From assembly GCF_022026395.1 (NCBI RefSeq), contig NZ_CP041767.1, positions 5,872,001-5,936,000 of the forward strand: DNA of 64,000 bases, in the 5' to 3' direction. Of the stretch, positions 9,280 through 16,996 are shown piece after piece. The number at the start of each line of letters is the position of its first letter. The stretch's first letter is position 1. A program made the position numbers and the translations under genes. The notes under the pieces are model-generated. The model worked only from the letters and a program-made list of their open reading frames with translations. It was not told the origin of the DNA and made no database searches. Source of the stretch: Brevibacillus brevis (GTDB lineage Bacteria; Bacillota; Bacilli; Brevibacillales; Brevibacillaceae).

Positions 9280-9825
9280 CTAGGAAGAGACTGACAAGAT
9301 GAATCGTTTTTTCTGTAGAAGCCAAATGAACAAGTAGATCACATACCCAATTATACCGCCCGCTGTATTCAATAGCAGGTCATCGACATCGAATGTTCCG
9401 ACGTTCATTACGAGTTGTGTCAGTTCCACACCGAGGCTTAGCATCAGAGATAGCTGGATGACTCTGAATAGGGAGCCGGCTTTTTTCGGGAACAAGAGTG
9501 GCAGAAGGAAGCCAAATGGCATGAAGGCGATCACGTTGCCTACGAAGTTCACTGCACTGTGCCAGCTATGGTTATTTCGTATCAATTTGATATAGTTCTC
9601 GATTTCGTGAAAGGGCACCAAATTACTCTGATAGCGTAAGCGCTCCACAATCACAGAGGGATCTTTCCAAATGATTTTACACTGATCCACTAGCAAGCTG
9701 CTGTCCAAACTGCCGAATTTAAACAGCAGTACCTTCACGACGAGAAACAAGTAAAGGGCAAACACTGCATAACCTGCAATTACAAGCAGTTCTGTCGGTC
9801 TCTCCACTTTTTGCACGTTATCCAT
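9280..9825 (-). CDS. VanZ-family membrane protein
   Basis: About 181 residues with four predicted membrane segments. VanZ-like sequence features are LVPFHEIENYI, then NFVGNVIAFMPFGFLLPLL, LGVELTQLVMNVGTFDVDDLLLNTAGGIIGY near the C-terminus. VanZ of enterococci gives low-level teicoplanin resistance by an unclear mechanism; most homologues are uncharacterised. The start ATG 9825 has GAGAGGG 8 bases upstream and is preferred over in-frame ATGs further up. It lies downstream of a VanR/VanS-like pair and behind a copy of the operator found upstream of that pair, so common regulation is likely. Confidence 0.82.
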   Translation of the reverse strand: MDNVQKVERPTELLVIAGYAVFALYLFLVVKVLLFKFGSLDSSLLVDQCKIIWKDPSVIVERLRYQSNLVPFHEIENYIKLIRNNHSWHSAVNFVGNVIAFMPFGFLLPLLFPKKAGSLFRVIQLSLMLSLGVELTQLVMNVGTFDVDDLLLNTAGGIIGYVIYLFIWLLQKKRFILSVSS

Positions 9826-9971
9826 TGTCAAACCCTCTCTCCCCATCAGTTTTTTTGTCACTGTAAAACGATTGACATCTTCTTTTGCGCCCGTCACGAC
9901 GGAAATGAGCCGCTTGTCATAACCTCATGCAGTCAGGATAGACTTTTCGTTTAAAATTAACGGAAACGAAA

Positions 9972-9989
9972 GGTAAAGAAAAAGTAAAG
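9972..9989. promoter_or_regulatory. Direct-repeat operator, copy 1 (before the VanZ-family gene)
   Basis: The plus strand reads GTAAAGAAAAAGTAAAG: two TAAAG half-sites 11 bp apart, one helical turn, as usual for OmpR/PhoB-family dimers. It matches the site upstream of the regulator gene at 11838-11855 in 16 of 18 positions. It lies about 150 bases before the VanZ-family start, just past the kinase stop. Confidence 0.65.
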
Positions 9990-9994
9990 CTTTC

Positions 9995-11104
9995 TCAAAT
10001 GCTTGAGATTGTACGTGGTAGCCAAACGGTAAAGGTCGTCCATTCATTTGTGCTTTCAACGGAAATGGTGCCTTGGTGCAGATCGATGATGCTTTTGGCG
10101 ATAGCAAGACCAAGACCCGAGCCCCCTGTCTCTTTCGAACGTGAGCCCTCCACTCGAAAAAAGCGTTCAAACAAGCTCGATACATATTCAGCCGGGATCG
10201 GCGCTCCGTTATTGGCAACGGAAATCGCGACACCTTCTTCTTGCTGAAAAACGCGAATGATAATTTCTGTACCATCGTGTCCGTATTTCACTGCGTTTGA
10301 AATGAGGTTTTCCAAAACGCGAACGAGCTTGTCAGTATCTCCCGCCATTTCAATTTTTTGATCGGGCGTATCTACGATTAAACGAAGCCCCGCCTCATTC
10401 GCCACGAGCCGAAAGCCGACTGATACTTGCTCAACCAGCTCTACCAAGTCAAACTGCGTTCGCTTCAAATACGCTCCGCGATTGCGGACCTTCGTGTACT
10501 CAAACAAATCATTGACGAGCACGTTCATCTGTTTGGCCTTTTCGTAGGCGATATGAGCGTAGTGCTTGAGCTTCTCCTCGTCCTTTTGTTTGTTCTGTTC
10601 AATCAGCCCAAGGTAGCCAATGATGGAGGTCAACGGCGTTCGCAAATCGTGAGAAACGTTGGTGATCAGCTCATCCTTCGATTGTTCCAGCCGCCGCTCC
10701 TCCTCCATCGCATCCAAGGCGCTTTTGACCAGAGCATGGATGCTATCTACGACTTGGCCCAAGCTGCCGTTTGGACGAATAGAAATCTGGTGATGATAGT
10801 TGCCTTTTGCAATGAAATGCAGCTCGCTTATGATTTGTTCCATCTGCTTTTGTTCCAGGTACTTGCGGATACGAACGACCGACCACGCTGCAAACATACC
10901 GGTTGCCAACAAAATAATGGGGATTTTAAAAGAGTTGATATCGAAATTGACCCGCATCTTCCAGATGAACTCTCTGATTTCCGGGATGGTGTATAAATAG
11001 TTGTTGGCAAAAAAATCGGCCATTTGAAAAACAGCGTAGATGATCATGAGGCCGAGCAGCAAATCGAAAAGGATGCGAACGAAATCCTTGGCTCTAAGCT
11101 TCAA
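9995..11104 (-). CDS. VanS-like sensor histidine kinase
   Basis: A 369-residue membrane kinase: membrane segment 1 (about 11-30), a short external loop (about 28 residues), segment 2 (about 60-78), a HAMP-like linker (about 80-135), HisKA with SHDLRTPLTSIIGYLG (phosphoacceptor H152) and HATPase with NLISNAVKYG, VANNGAPI, and GGSGLGLAIAKSI. The small external loop favours sensing within or near the membrane. The start overlaps the end of the regulator gene by 11 bases. Similarity to VanS and other Bacillota envelope-stress kinases is general; the ligand is unknown. Confidence 0.9.
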   Translation of the reverse strand: MKLRAKDFVRILFDLLLGLMIIYAVFQMADFFANNYLYTIPEIREFIWKMRVNFDINSFKIPIILLATGMFAAWSVVRIRKYLEQKQMEQIISELHFIAKGNYHHQISIRPNGSLGQVVDSIHALVKSALDAMEEERRLEQSKDELITNVSHDLRTPLTSIIGYLGLIEQNKQKDEEKLKHYAHIAYEKAKQMNVLVNDLFEYTKVRNRGAYLKRTQFDLVELVEQVSVGFRLVANEAGLRLIVDTPDQKIEMAGDTDKLVRVLENLISNAVKYGHDGTEIIIRVFQQEEGVAISVANNGAPIPAEYVSSLFERFFRVEGSRSKETGGSGLGLAIAKSIIDLHQGTISVESTNEWTTFTVWLPRTISSI

Positions 11105-11783
11105 TTTTATAGCCGACCCCCCAGACCGTCTGTATCACCTTCTCGCCATTGGTCGCCTTCTCCAGTTTTTCCCGCAAGTTGCTGATGTGAACCATTACCG
11201 TTTTGTAGGAAACGAAATTCTCCATTTTCCAGCAGCGGTCAAAAATTTCTTCCGAGCTGAATACCCGATTTGGATGACTTGCCAGAAGATGCAGGACAGA
11301 AAATTCCAATGCCGTCAGCTTGATCGGGGTGCCTTCTTTTGTCTGAACGAAGTGGCTTTGCTTGTCGATAATCAATGGCCCCGCCTCAATCACATGATCC
11401 TGTTTGCTTGCCTGCGTGTAGTTCGACCGTCGCAGGAGAGACTTGACCCGCGCAATTACTTCCAGCGGATTAAAAGGCTTCGCCACGTAATCGTCTGCAC
11501 CCGTCATCAAGCCCAGGATTTTGTCCATATCATTCGTTTTGGCACTCGCCATCAGGATGGGGATAGTCGAGTTTTTTCGTATGCGCTTGGTAACTTCCAG
11601 CCCATCCAGATTGGGCATCATGACATCCAGAATGACGAGATCGATGGGCTTCTGCTCCAGCTTCTCCATCGCTTCCAAACCGTCAAAAGCCTTTTCGATC
11701 TCATACCCTTCATTGCTCAAATATATCGCCATCAGTTCTACAATCTCTTTGTCGTCATCTACAATCAAAATTCTCACGGACAA
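11094..11783 (-). CDS. VanR-like OmpR-family response regulator
   Basis: A 229-residue regulator: a receiver domain with D9-D10-D11, phosphoacceptor D53 in LVILDVMMP, A/S-K switch residues (LMASAK, VAKPFNP), then an OmpR-type winged helix (about 130-229) with KLTALEFSVLHLLASHPN and TVMVHISNLREKLE and ending VWGVGYKIE. Upstream of the gene (11838-11855) is a TAAAG-N6-TAAAG direct repeat that also occurs ahead of the VanZ-family gene, which suggests autoregulation. It forms one unit with the overlapping kinase gene. Confidence 0.92.
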   Translation of the reverse strand: MSVRILIVDDDKEIVELMAIYLSNEGYEIEKAFDGLEAMEKLEQKPIDLVILDVMMPNLDGLEVTKRIRKNSTIPILMASAKTNDMDKILGLMTGADDYVAKPFNPLEVIARVKSLLRRSNYTQASKQDHVIEAGPLIIDKQSHFVQTKEGTPIKLTALEFSVLHLLASHPNRVFSSEEIFDRCWKMENFVSYKTVMVHISNLREKLEKATNGEKVIQTVWGVGYKIEA

Positions 11784-11837
11784 ACACCTCCGAACTCATG
11801 CGTAGTAGATATAGATAGCATCACTATAACAAGAATT

Positions 11838-11855
11838 GTTAAAGAAAAGGTAAAG
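11838..11855. promoter_or_regulatory. Direct-repeat operator, copy 2 (before the VanR-like gene)
   Basis: The plus strand reads GTTAAAGAAAAGGTAAAG; TAAAG half-sites are 11 bp apart. It sits about 55 bases upstream of the regulator start and is nearly identical to the site at 9972-9989. Confidence 0.65.
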
Positions 11856-11947
11856 CAAGTAAGACTAACCGCCGAATGAGAGAGCAATATTTCAAACCTC
11901 CCCTTGTGTTATAACTAACTTGAATTTGAATCAAGGGAGATGAAACC

Positions 11948-12715
11948 ATGAGTAATTTGAAAGGAAAAATTGCGTTGGTAACCGGAGCAAGCCGCGGGAT
12001 TGGTCGTGGCATCGCATTACGTCTGGCACAGGACGGAGCATTCGTCGTCGTACACTATGGAAGAAGACAAGAAGAAGCAGAAGCAGTCGTACGTGAGATT
12101 GAACGCGCTGGAGGCCAGGCATTCGCAATCGGCACAGACTTGCGTACCCTTGACGGCATTCGTAATTTTTATGCGACATTGGACGAAGCACTGCAGAAGC
12201 GTACAGGAGATCATCGTTTTGACATTCTCGTCAATAACGCTGGGATCGGACAAATCTTAACGTTGGAAGAAGCTACCGAAGAATCGTTTGACGAGGTCAT
12301 GAACATCAATGTCAAAGCACCATTTTTTATGATCCAACAAGCTTTGCCCCGTCTAAGAGAGGAAGGCCGTATCATCAATCTCTCATCCTTTGTGACTCGT
12401 GCAGCTTCCCCAAGTGTGTTCACTTACAGTATATCGAAAGGGGCTGTAAACACACTGACGCTAGCCTTGGCAAAGCAACTGGGGAGCCGTCAGATTACGG
12501 TAAACGCGATCCTTCCTGGCATTATTAACACCGAGATGAATGCTGGTACGTTGCAAAATAATCCGGATGGGCAGAAGTATGCCGCCGGACTTTCTACCTT
12601 CAACAGATGGGGAGAGCCTGATGATGTAGCGGATATTGCCGCTTTTCTGGCTTCCTCGGACAGCCGTTGGGTAACCGGGCAATTGATTGATGCAAGTGGC
12701 GGATCGCATCTGTAA
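11948..12715 (+). CDS. Short-chain dehydrogenase/reductase (FabG-like fold)
   Basis: A 255-residue classical SDR. The NAD(P) site is TGASRGIG (12-19), with NNAG after strand 4. The catalytic serine is in IINLSSF, and the catalytic Tyr-Lys pair is Y160 and K164 (TYSISK). The C-terminal SDR turn is VTGQLIDASGG. The substrate cannot be read from sequence; relatives are often annotated as 3-oxoacyl-ACP reductase or as general oxidoreductases. AAGGGAGATG precedes the ATG. It is monocistronic and ends at a hairpin shared with fumC. Confidence 0.9.
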   Translation: MSNLKGKIALVTGASRGIGRGIALRLAQDGAFVVVHYGRRQEEAEAVVREIERAGGQAFAIGTDLRTLDGIRNFYATLDEALQKRTGDHRFDILVNNAGIGQILTLEEATEESFDEVMNINVKAPFFMIQQALPRLREEGRIINLSSFVTRAASPSVFTYSISKGAVNTLTLALAKQLGSRQITVNAILPGIINTEMNAGTLQNNPDGQKYAAGLSTFNRWGEPDDVADIAAFLASSDSRWVTGQLIDASGGSHL

Positions 12716-12731
12716 TTGTCTTCAAAAAAAT

Positions 12732-12764
12732 AACCGATGGCCACTACACGGAACCATCGGTTTT
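12732..12764. terminator. Bidirectional terminator between the SDR gene and fumC
   Basis: A 9-bp stem AACCGATGG/CCATCGGTT is flanked by an A run on the left and TTTTG on the right. It serves both convergent genes. Confidence 0.85.
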
Positions 12765-12778
12765 GTTTATGAAGCCCC

Positions 12779-14167
12779 TTATTCTTTTGGATGAATCATT
12801 TGTTCAGGGCGCACAACTTGATCGAATTGCTCTTCGGTCAGCAGATTGCTCTTGATCGCCGCTTCCTTGAGTGTAATGCCTTCTTTGTGAGCCAGCTTCG
12901 CTACGGCTGCTGCATTTTCATAGCCGATATGCGGGTTCAGCGCCGTCACCAGCATCAGCGAGTTGTTCAGATTTTCTTTGATCACTGTCAGATCAGGCTC
13001 GATACCTACTGCGCAATTGTCGTTGAAGGACTTCATCACGTCTGCCAACAATCTTGCGGATTGCAGGAAATTGTAGATGATGACTGGCTTAAACACGTTC
13101 AGCTCGAAGTTCCCCTGACTTGCAGCAAAGCCAATCGCAGCATCGTTGCCCATCACTTGGCATACGACCATCGTCATCGCTTCGCTTTGGGTCGGATTCA
13201 CCTTGCCTGGCATGATCGAGCTGCCTGGTTCGTTCGCCGGAATGATAAGTTCACCGATTCCGCAACGCGGGCCGCTCGCCAGCCATCTTACGTCATTGGC
13301 GATTTTCATCAGATCCGCTGCCAGTGCTTTGAGGGCACCATGTACATGAACGAGCTCGTCATGGCTGGTCAGCGCGTGGAACTTGTTTTCTGCGGTCACG
13401 AATTGGTGCTTGGTTTCCGCGCTGATTTCTGCAGCGACCATTTCACCAAAACGAGGATGAGCATTGATTCCTGTTCCTACCGCCGTACCGCCAATCGCCA
13501 GCTCACGCAGGTACTCGTTGCTCTCCTTGATCATTTTTTCGGATTTTTCCAGCATGCGTACCCAACCGCTGAATTCTTGGCCCAGTGTCAGTGGAGTCGC
13601 GTCCTGCAAATGCGTGCGACCGATTTTGATGATATCCATATAGGCTTCGCTTTTTTCTTTCAACGTTGCCTTTAACAGCTGGAGTGCAGGCAGTACTTGC
13701 TCCTCGATAGCGACCAGTCCAGCCATGTGCATCGCTGTCGGGAACGTATCATTAGAGCTTTGCGATTTATTCACATCATCGTTGGCATGGATGCGAGCCG
13801 AGCTGCCTTTCGCTTCGAGCAATTGGTTCGCGCGATGAGCAATGACTTCGTTGACGTTCATGTTGGATTGCGTGCCGCTGCCAGTTTGCCAGACAACGAG
13901 AGGAAAATGCTCATCCCATTTTCCTTGGATCACTTCATCTGCTGCCGCCACAATCGCTTCTGCCTTTTCATTGTCGAGCTTGCCCAGCTTTTGATTTGCC
14001 AGCGCAGCGCTTTTTTTCAGGATGGCAAACATGCGAATCAGTGGAAGTGGCATTTTTTCTTCGCCGATTTCAAAGTTTTGGAAGCTGCGTTGTGTTTGGG
14101 CGCCCCACAGCTTATCCGCCGGAACCTTGATTTCTCCAATCGTGTCCTTTTCAATTCTGAATTCCAT
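12779..14167 (-). CDS. fumC: Class II fumarate hydratase
   Basis: A 462-residue fumarase of the iron-independent, homotetrameric class. The family signature GSSIMPGKVNP (about residues 318-328) is intact, as are the substrate-site motifs SGTQSNMNVNEV, SSNDTFPTAMH and GRTHLQDATPLTLGQEF. It interconverts fumarate and malate in the citric acid cycle. A Fur box lies about 70 bases upstream of the start (14238-14253), which is notable because class II fumarase needs no iron. A GAGGAGGATGC-type ribosome site precedes the ATG. Confidence 0.95.
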   Translation of the reverse strand: MEFRIEKDTIGEIKVPADKLWGAQTQRSFQNFEIGEEKMPLPLIRMFAILKKSAALANQKLGKLDNEKAEAIVAAADEVIQGKWDEHFPLVVWQTGSGTQSNMNVNEVIAHRANQLLEAKGSSARIHANDDVNKSQSSNDTFPTAMHMAGLVAIEEQVLPALQLLKATLKEKSEAYMDIIKIGRTHLQDATPLTLGQEFSGWVRMLEKSEKMIKESNEYLRELAIGGTAVGTGINAHPRFGEMVAAEISAETKHQFVTAENKFHALTSHDELVHVHGALKALAADLMKIANDVRWLASGPRCGIGELIIPANEPGSSIMPGKVNPTQSEAMTMVVCQVMGNDAAIGFAASQGNFELNVFKPVIIYNFLQSARLLADVMKSFNDNCAVGIEPDLTVIKENLNNSLMLVTALNPHIGYENAAAVAKLAHKEGITLKEAAIKSNLLTEEQFDQVVRPEQMIHPKE

Positions 14168-14237
14168 CTCGCATCCTCCTCGTTATCAAGCGTTTCCTTA
14201 TGTAAAAAAGGATAAGGCAGTTCTTCTTTACTAAAAT

Positions 14238-14253
14238 GATAATGATTTTCATT
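14238..14253. promoter_or_regulatory. Fur box upstream of fumC
   Basis: GATAATGATTTTCATT matches the 19-bp Fur consensus in 15 of 19 positions when extended to 14256. It lies 71-86 bases upstream of the fumC start, in a normal promoter position. Confidence 0.6.
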
Positions 14254-14317
14254 CTTGTTAGCAAGGGATGAAGTGTTTTTTGGGGGAAAACTAAAAATAT
14301 TGGGATCGGAGGAAGCC

Positions 14318-14386
14318 CTGCCACATGTCTTCCAGTCTCCTGTATCCTCTCTTCGTTCGGGCGGTCTCCTTCCAGACATGTGACAG
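14318..14386. repeat. Palindromic element A
   Basis: CTGCCACATGTCT (14318-14330) pairs with AGACATGTGACAG (14374-14386), 12 of 13 positions, across a 43-base loop. No T run follows, so it is not a simple terminator. Confidence 0.55.
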
Positions 14387-14491
14387 TGCTTTCGTACAGC
14401 TTATGTGTAGTAGGAGCTTTTACAACGTTTGGTAAGTATTTCAGGAAGACTTTATGAGTTCACTCTCAAGAGTGGAAACAAAAGCTACGTA

Positions 14492-14587
14492 GAAGAAGCG
14501 CATTTCCAATCCAAGCGCCTCTGGAGCCCGACCTAGCGTTGGAAAAAATGGCGGAGGCCGAAGCGTAGACTGGAAATGCGCTTCTTC
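14492..14587. repeat. Palindromic element B
   Basis: A perfect 17-bp inverted repeat, GAAGAAGCGCATTTCCA (14492-14508) and its complement (14571-14587), encloses 62 GC-rich bases that can form a secondary stem (GCCTC/GAGGC). Like the element at 8996-9203 its arms begin with GAAGAA and it lies between genes, so the two may belong to one family. Confidence 0.65.
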
Positions 14588-14604
14588 CTTCACGACAGCA
14601 ACTA

Positions 14605-14642
14605 AAAAAGACGAAAGCCAAATCTCGATAGCCTCCGTCTTC
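14605..14642 (-). terminator. Terminator of the MgtC-family gene
   Basis: On the minus strand AAGACGGAGGC pairs with GCTTTCGTCTT (9 of 11) and runs into TTTTTT. Confidence 0.75.
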
Positions 14643-14654
14643 TAGTATTCCTTT

Positions 14655-15350
14655 TTATCTGCTTTCTACTTCTACCGACATGACATGATCGACAGCCTTC
14701 AACAAGCTGTAAATATCCGTCGTATACGTATTTTCCGACGCTGTAATCATCATTTCCAGCTTTTGCAGATTATTGTCCAAGTCTTTGACCTTCACCCGCT
14801 TCACTTGCAGTTCGAGGTGCTTAATCTGCTTGAACACCAAATCCAAATCGCCCCCACCTTCGACCACAATCTTGATCGACAAATCTCTTTGTCTGAGTGA
14901 TTCTGGACCAACCAAGCGAAGAATGACTGGGAACAAATTAATCGCCAAAATAATGAGGATCGTCGCGGTCACTGCCTCAAAATAAAATCCTGCACCTACT
15001 GCAATCCCAAGTCCAGAAGCCGCCCAGACCATCGATGCTGTGGTCAAACCTGATATGACATCATTACTCCGGCGTAGAATAACACCAGCCCCAAGGAAAC
15101 CTACACCGCTCACAATTTGAGCAGCCAAGCGCAGCGGGTCCATATTCGTGTGTCCGGGCAAGGAGAACCGATGCACGGATTCAATCGAGACAATCGTAAT
15201 GAGACAACTCGCAACCGAAATAACCATGCTGGTTTTTACACCCAGCGGCTTGTGCTTGAGCTGCCGATCCATACCAATCATCAAGCCTAGAAATAGTGCA
15301 ACTCCTAGTTTTAGCAAAAAATCATACGTTGTGAATACCGAGAGTGACAT
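14655..15350 (-). CDS. MgtC/SapB-family membrane protein
   Basis: A 231-residue protein with about five N-terminal membrane segments and a soluble C-terminal ACT-like domain (about 155-231). MgtC features are LGLMIGMDRQ, GVKTSMVISVASCL, QIVSGVGFLGAGVI and TTASMVWAASGLGIAVGAGFY. In pathogens MgtC modulates the F-type ATP synthase and supports survival at low magnesium; in soil bacteria the role is less clear. A GGGGGGAGAG ribosome site precedes the ATG. No magnesium riboswitch was recognised in the 155-base leader. Confidence 0.87.
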   Translation of the reverse strand: MSLSVFTTYDFLLKLGVALFLGLMIGMDRQLKHKPLGVKTSMVISVASCLITIVSIESVHRFSLPGHTNMDPLRLAAQIVSGVGFLGAGVILRRSNDVISGLTTASMVWAASGLGIAVGAGFYFEAVTATILIILAINLFPVILRLVGPESLRQRDLSIKIVVEGGGDLDLVFKQIKHLELQVKRVKVKDLDNNLQKLEMMITASENTYTTDIYSLLKAVDHVMSVEVESR

Positions 15351-15460
15351 GAGTCTCTCCCCCCCTCTGCTTTGATGTCAGGTTATCTTCCATCATCTAT
15401 GATAAGAAGTATATCTGGTCTTTCACCTAGTGTAAACGAGGCTTTCATTCTTCATGCAAA

Positions 15461-15495
15461 AAGCGGAAAACCCCCACATCAGGGATTTTCCGCTT
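15461..15495 (-). terminator. Terminator of the MATE transporter gene
   Basis: A 10-bp stem AAGCGGAAAA/TTTTCCGCTT has a 15-base loop, and the A run at its left gives TTTTTG on the minus strand. Confidence 0.82.
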
Positions 15496-15505
15496 ATCTG
15501 TTTCC

Positions 15506-16861
15506 TTATGAATGGCTGCGAATCATGCGTTTCTGTAACGACAGCAGACGTCCAAAAAGGAAGATGGCACCGGCAGCCAATCCCGTAATCAGACCAATCC
15601 AATATCCGAATGCGGCAAGCGAAGTGAATTTCGCCAGAATGTATCCCAAAGGCAAGCCAATCACCCAATAAGATATCAGCGCAACGATAAAGGTAACGGT
15701 CACATCCTTGTACCCGCGCAGTACCCCTTGAATAGGTGCTGCGACGGCATCAGAGATCAGGAAGAGGATCGAGTACATCAAGAAATGCTGGGCAAGCTCC
15801 AACACCTCGATGTCGGTCGTGTAAAAACCAGCCACCTGCTTGCTAAACATCAGCAAGCTGATTCCGAACAAAAGGGCAATACCAAGAGCGATACCTATAC
15901 CCAAATAACTGTACTGCTTCGCGTCCCGGAACCTTTTGGCTCCCACCTCAAAGCCGACGACAATCGTCAACGCCATGGATATGCTCAACGGAACCATGTA
16001 CAGGAATGATGCGAAGTTCATCGCTGCCTGATGCGCAGCAATCGTAATCGTGCTGTATTCACTCATGAACAAAGTGACGGCCGCAAAAATGCTAACCTCG
16101 CAAAAGATCGAAAATCCGATAGGAAGCCCCAGCTTCAGCAGCTCTTTCCATGCCTTCATCGAGATCCGATGAAATTTGGAGAACAAACCGAACTCAATGA
16201 ATGGGTGCACGCGATTCACGACAAACAAAGTAATCAGCAAAATACACCAGTATGTGATGCCAGATGCAAGCCCGGCACCGATTCCACCCAGTCGAGGCAA
16301 ACCAAAGTTACCAAAGATAAGAGCGTAGTTCAACAAGACATTAATCGGCAACGAAAGCAGGGTAATGAACATTGTTACCCGTGTCTGTCCTAATGCGTCG
16401 ATAAAGCAACGGAGCACCGTATAAAGAAACATCGGAATAATTCCAATAGCGATTGCATGCAGGAAGCCGCGAGCAATCGTACGCACCTCAGGCTCCAATT
16501 GCATCCAGTTCAGGATCGGATCAAGCACCAAACCACCGACGATGATGACACCGACCGCAATCCCTACACTCAAATACAAAGCTTGCATAACCGTGTAAGA
16601 CACCTGATCTTGTTTCCCTGCCCCAACCATCTGTGCAACCATCGGCATGACAGCCATCAGAATCCCCGTCAAGCCTGCTTGAACAGGTGTCCATAAACTA
16701 GCCCCAATCGCTACCCCTGCCAAATCTGTCGGACTTGCATGTCCAGACATGATGGTATCGGCGAAGGTCATCGAAAACAGCGCAAGTTGTGAGATCAAGA
16801 TCGGAAGCAAAACAGCCAAAAACTGTCGCCATTTTTCTTTTAGCGAATAGGTTTCATTCAT
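15506..16861 (-). CDS. MATE-family multidrug/cation antiporter (NorM type)
   Basis: A 451-residue protein with 12 predicted membrane segments and the internal two-fold repeat of the MATE family. Recognisable stretches are LPILISQLALFSMTFADTIM in segment 1 and PLSISMALTIVVGFEVGAKR in segment 8. MATE proteins export cationic drugs or metabolites in exchange for Na+ or H+. AGAAGGAAATG precedes the ATG. Upstream is an 8-bp inverted repeat (16878-16912) that may be a repressor site. It is monocistronic. Confidence 0.9.
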   Translation of the reverse strand: MNETYSLKEKWRQFLAVLLPILISQLALFSMTFADTIMSGHASPTDLAGVAIGASLWTPVQAGLTGILMAVMPMVAQMVGAGKQDQVSYTVMQALYLSVGIAVGVIIVGGLVLDPILNWMQLEPEVRTIARGFLHAIAIGIIPMFLYTVLRCFIDALGQTRVTMFITLLSLPINVLLNYALIFGNFGLPRLGGIGAGLASGITYWCILLITLFVVNRVHPFIEFGLFSKFHRISMKAWKELLKLGLPIGFSIFCEVSIFAAVTLFMSEYSTITIAAHQAAMNFASFLYMVPLSISMALTIVVGFEVGAKRFRDAKQYSYLGIGIALGIALLFGISLLMFSKQVAGFYTTDIEVLELAQHFLMYSILFLISDAVAAPIQGVLRGYKDVTVTFIVALISYWVIGLPLGYILAKFTSLAAFGYWIGLITGLAAGAIFLFGRLLSLQKRMIRSHS

Positions 16862-16877
16862 TTTTCATTTCCTTCTA

Positions 16878-16912
16878 ACTTATAAGATGGGCTTATCTTT
16901 CAAATTATAAGT
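16878..16912. promoter_or_regulatory. Inverted repeat upstream of the MATE gene
   Basis: ACTTATAA (16878-16885) and TTATAAGT (16905-16912) are separated by 19 bases; on the minus strand one arm contains TATAAT-like sequence. It may be an operator in the promoter or a chance A/T palindrome. Confidence 0.4.
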
Positions 16913-16964
16913 ATAGCAAAACAAGCAGGAATCAGCAAAATACTGGCTGCACTTTGACGAACAA

Positions 16965-16993
16965 AAGCCCAGGCAGATCACCCGGGCTTTGCT
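16965..16993 (-). terminator. Terminator of the LPMO gene
   Basis: AAAGCCCAGG and CACCCGGGCTTT form a GC-rich stem directly after the LPMO stop; the minus strand then reads into TTTTG. Confidence 0.72.
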
Positions 16994-16996
16994 CCA

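Larger units (their letters stand above)
14254..14604. other. Gene-free stretch upstream of fumC
   Basis: The gap between fumC and the MgtC-family gene (14168-14654) holds the Fur box, two separate palindromic elements (14318-14386 and 14492-14587) and the mgtC terminator. No open frame in it has a ribosome site. Confidence 0.6.
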
